Shown: piece after piece, positions 46,150 to 49,541 of the stretch | How positions within the stretch are numbered: position 1 is the stretch's first letter | Layout of the letters: each line of letters opens with the position of its first letter | NCBI RefSeq assembly: GCF_001949145.1 | Contig: NW_019091375.1 | Span: 597,780 to 647,320, forward strand | Source: Acanthaster planci | Taxonomy: Eukaryota > Echinodermata > Asteroidea > Valvatida > Acanthasteridae | Direction of reading: 5' to 3' | Length of the DNA stretch: 49,541 nucleotides | Notes under the pieces: model-generated | What the model was told of the DNA's origin: nothing | The model's database searches: none | The model's input: the letters and a program-made list of their open reading frames with translations, nothing else | Program-made: the position numbers and the translations under genes

Positions 46150-46892
46150 CTTCTCCCGAGACACTGCAAAAGAGCTCGCTGTCTCCAGCTGGCTTCCGAA
46201 CAAGAAATGTCATGTGTTAACTCTGCAATTTGCAGTTCACAGCTAAGGAAAGAGAAAAAAAAGTGTTTGGTAGATTACACAGATGAACTCACTCATGTTG
46301 GATTCTAACGTTAAAGCTTAATGTTCTTGGAGTATTTTAAAGCATCTTTTGGGACAGTATGAATTACTAGATGTTTCCAAACTGGTTGGACTGCAAGACT
46401 TTGAAAAATGTGGAATTTTAATTCAAACATTAATCTGAAAAGAAAGTCAGTCAAACCATTTGTTATATCATGTGTAAATTCGTCTTGAAATGTAGAGTGG
46501 ACCGTTTTGCTCCTTTCTGAAAAAAAAACATGAATAGGCAACTTGAAAATTAAGCTAAGAGACCAGAAATCTGGTGGTTTTCCTCAAAATAGACTGGATT
46601 TCACAGAGCTGAAACTTTGTCGGGTTAGCTACTTAGCATCTATTGGAAAGAGTTGGAGAAGTTTTGTTGTTTCAAATCAAGAACATGCGCAGTTGTCAAG
46701 TGGACCATTTTGTCCGCAACTTTTGCTTCGTTGCAGACTACTGCTCTTTCCGTTTCAGTTCTGGAACTCTCCCTTCAGGAGAATACTTAAATTGTTGTTA
46801 TCCATCCCTTTGGTTCATTTTTTTGACACTCCGTTGCAGCCCCGTTATCTAACCTAGATGTATTGTAATGTTTTCCTGTGTGAATTTGTTGG

Positions 46893-46898
46893 AATAAA
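46893..46898 (+). terminator. Poly(A) signal of SRSF7-like gene 2
   Basis: AATAAA in TTGGAATAAAAGAG, about 745 bases past the stop codon, with T/G-rich sequence following (TTAGTTTGTCTTGGTTTGTGG). Confidence 0.6.
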
Positions 46899-47864
46899 AG
46901 AGATGAAATCTTAAGACTGTACTTAGTTTGTCTTGGTTTGTGGTTGTAGGAAATTTTCAGAAACTAAATTGAGAAAAAAATACCTTGGAATGGAAATGGT
47001 ATTACATGACACATCAACAAAAAAGGAGAAATGTTGTCGGCGATTTTTTAAAATAAAGCTCCACGGTGTATGAAAGACTTTGGCTGGGGAGCAAACCTGT
47101 TCCGCTGAATGTAAGAAAAAACTCAAGAAACTTGTCGATTGTGTTCCATTTCTTTATTTGATAATTGGATCCAACACTCCTTAGAGGGCGCCAGACTTTG
47201 GCCATTACATGGAGTTGGTTGGTTTGGAAAGTAACACTTGCAGAAACAATATCTAGTAGATATAAATTTGGAGTCTGATGGATTCTGAAAATCTGAAAAT
47301 GTCAAGAGAAGTAATAGTGGTAATGTCTCAGCGCCCTCTGTCGATCATGCATGCCAATTATTTACAACTTCATCAAGTGAGCACACATTAATTCGAACAA
47401 ATGTTAAAAATCAATCTAACATAACATTCACCTTGCATACTGGTCCAAACTTTAATTAATTACCCGTTCTACTCGAATATATATTTTCTGAGTCAATTTT
47501 CATGTCTTATGTACAGAAACTTTAAAATCTACATCATTAGTTTACTTTTTGCTGCTTTGCCTTAATAAGGTGTTCTAAGAAATTTCTGAAAATTCTGTCA
47601 GTGGCAAATTTGTCCCATCATGACGCTCCTCTTGGGGAAACTCCACAAATATTTCAGTTAGCAGTGTTGCATTCGAGTCTGTCACTATTTTAAGTCTCTC
47701 CAAGTCCATCACAAGTTAAGTCCACAAGTCATTCAGTATTCAAGCCAATCCACCGGCTATTCAAATGAGCTTTAACAAAAACATTCCTTTGTCATTGTTC
47801 ACCCTGCTGCTTATTATTATTATTAGTTTCTGGTCATGACACTGAAGATTCCTTAAAAGCGCCC

Positions 47865-48062
47865 TAGGCACTGTAGCTCGCCAGCCTGAAGAAACCTGTA
47901 GAGAGGAGACGAGAAGCAGGTATAGTTTTAGAAGTGGGAGGAAAACCCACGGAAGCGGGTAAGGACTGAAAACCCAATCCACATGTGGACTGAGCTGGGA
48001 TTCGAACCCAGGCCGCAGAGGTGGAAGTCAAGGAAAACCATTACGCCAACCTGACTCCCTGT
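47865..48062 (-). repeat. tRNA-derived SINE (family B), copy 2
   Basis: Read leftward from 48062 it shows AGTCAGGTTGGCGTAATGG (A-box region), GGTTCGAATCC (B box), TGGATTGGGT and GTGGGTTTTCC, in the same order as 30745-31015. It is followed by a TAA/TTA microsatellite tail at 47812-47826. Confidence 0.7.
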
Positions 48063-48334
48063 GACTGGCCTTGTGAAGGACTTGAACACAACATTGTCAG
48101 TTAATGTATGACCTTTGACCTAGTCCATTGGCTATAAGTCTTAGAACTGCTATGTGATCAATTAGTACTCACTCCGGGGATAAGTACTCCTTTGTACTCA
48201 ACAAATCACTCATACTCATTAATAGGTTATGGTAGAGGTACTCAAACTGTACTTGACTACGTAGCCTAACCAATGTAGAGCATAAAAATATGCCAACCAA
48301 AATCAAAAATCAGGCCATGCATGCATATGAGCCA

Positions 48335-48530
48335 TGAGCTGGGCTAAGAGAGGGCACACGTTTCCTAGCAACGGAGGCTCCTTTGGTGGGAATTGCATTT
48401 TGCTGGTTCACAAACGACTACAAACAATGTTATGGTCACGTCGCTACCAGCAAAATGAATGCTCCCCACCAACATGGCTCTTTTCCACCTATTGAGGGGG
48501 TGCTTCTGCTCAGAGCAGACTGCCTCTGGC
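48335..48530 (+). repeat. Dispersed repeat, copy 2
   Basis: Ordered similarity to 26495-26695 (GAGGCTCCTTTGG.., GTCGCTACCAGCAAAATGA, CATGGCTCTTTT, GAGGGGGTGCTTCTGC). Confidence 0.55.
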
Positions 48531-49541
48531 TAGCTGTAGTGGGCCTTGCTGATTTTTCTCAGACATGAATTTCTTGTTTCTGTTTAACTATCTATTGAAC
48601 TTATGCCAATGCATTTTTTGGCTGCCACCACGGGGGTGCTATAGTCTAAATTTTAATGGGTCCTGCACATCACACCGAAGCAATCAGAGCAATGACGTCG
48701 GTAATCAATAAATGCGGCTGACCACAAAAAGCGCACTCTCTAAGTTCTCCTCACGATTCAACGTCAAGGTTACAAGGTGGTTAAAGGTTACCTGACTCTC
48801 AGTTAAAAGTTTTTAAAAATGAACGAAAAAGCTCGAATAAGATTACTGTTGCTCGAAAATTACTGTTACCAAAAGAAAAACTAATCACTGAAAACGCAGA
48901 AAGTTCACGCAGCGAATAAACATTGTCTAATGCATCTCACACATATTTTTGTGCCGCTGATAATATTTGGCTTGGAGAGCTTAATTCAGCTGTAATTAAC
49001 AGGCTTCTTTCGGCTCGAAGAATTCCACATTATTTATTTGTACAATACAGACGTTTTGTACTGTTGAAGTGTTTCAGAAATTGAAGATACCAAGTTTTTG
49101 GCAAATCTGGTTCTTAAAGTTGTGCAAAACTGACTTTCACAGAAAACTAAAAATCTTGGGGACAGCTTCTTTTCCTGTCGAAACCCGTGTCATGAAAAAA
49201 TCTCTACAAACAGTGGCTCGTAATCTTTCAATCCAGGCAAGACAACAAAATTCCCTGGGTACCATACGCTCTTGTGCTTAAGACATAGTGGGTAACTTAT
49301 AATTTAGGACTAGGGTTGACGAAATAACTTAGGGAATTCTGTGCCCATTCAGCACAGAATCTCTAGACTTATCCGAGGACATGCTATGACAACCGTGGCA
49401 CAGCACTCGTAACCTCACTAATCTTACTTGTTCTGTTCTTTTGATATCTGCAAGCCTAAGTTTGGTCGCTGCACCCCTCCTGTTGTTTAACAGCACAAAT
49501 ATGAATGAATGCCAGCAGTCACTCTTGTGCATGTAGTTTCT

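Larger units (their letters stand above)
46900..49541. other. Intergenic right end, no gene recognised
   Basis: It holds a SINE copy and a dispersed repeat (listed separately) and a GAGTC/AAGTC-rich stretch at 47660-47720. The small frames (60-73 codons) have no support. Genes beyond the window edge cannot be judged. Confidence 0.5.

Overview
This is a draft-assembly piece of a eukaryotic nuclear genome. It has short exons in long AT-rich introns, clear GT-AG splice sites, tRNA-derived SINEs, many short inverted-repeat elements, and single N bases at 3393, 5535 and 31671. The proteins are animal-type (TIR adaptor-like genes, a WW/PC4 protein, cytochrome b5 reductase, SRSF7-like splicing factors). 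With the abundance of TACATGTA-like words, this suggests a marine invertebrate, perhaps a deuterostome such as an echinoderm, hemichordate or lancelet. The species cannot be fixed from sequence alone.

Layout. (1) 1-10.3 kb: two tandem TIR-domain genes on the + strand (CDS 2382-3629 and 5882-10085), made by a duplication that includes the promoter, TIR exon and first intron. Between them, on the - strand, is a gene with a WW-like motif and a PC4/SUB1 domain (5139 down to 4504 or 3976). (2) 10.3-13.1 kb: intergenic. (3) 13.1-22.9 kb: a nine-exon NADH-cytochrome b5 reductase gene (CYB5R3-like) on the - strand, with a candidate alternative first exon at 22787-22852. (4) 25-32.4 kb: an eight-exon + strand gene for a protein with a polar N-terminal half, a PPPY motif and a strongly hydrophobic C-terminus; I do not recognise the family. 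(5) 33.2-46.9 kb: two tandem SRSF7-like genes, each with RRM, CCHC zinc knuckle and RS tail. In both, the intron after the zinc-knuckle exon holds a GC-rich block behind a good splice acceptor that would bring in an early stop, as expected of poison exons. (6) 46.9-49.5 kb: repeats, no gene seen.

Functional links. Two small gene clusters stand out: an innate-immunity-like cluster (two fast-diverging TIR genes around a nuclear WW/PC4 gene) and a tandem SR splicing-factor pair. The reductase and the membrane-protein gene are head to head about 2.1 kb apart. All exon joins were derived by hand from splice motifs and reading phase; none is backed by transcripts.
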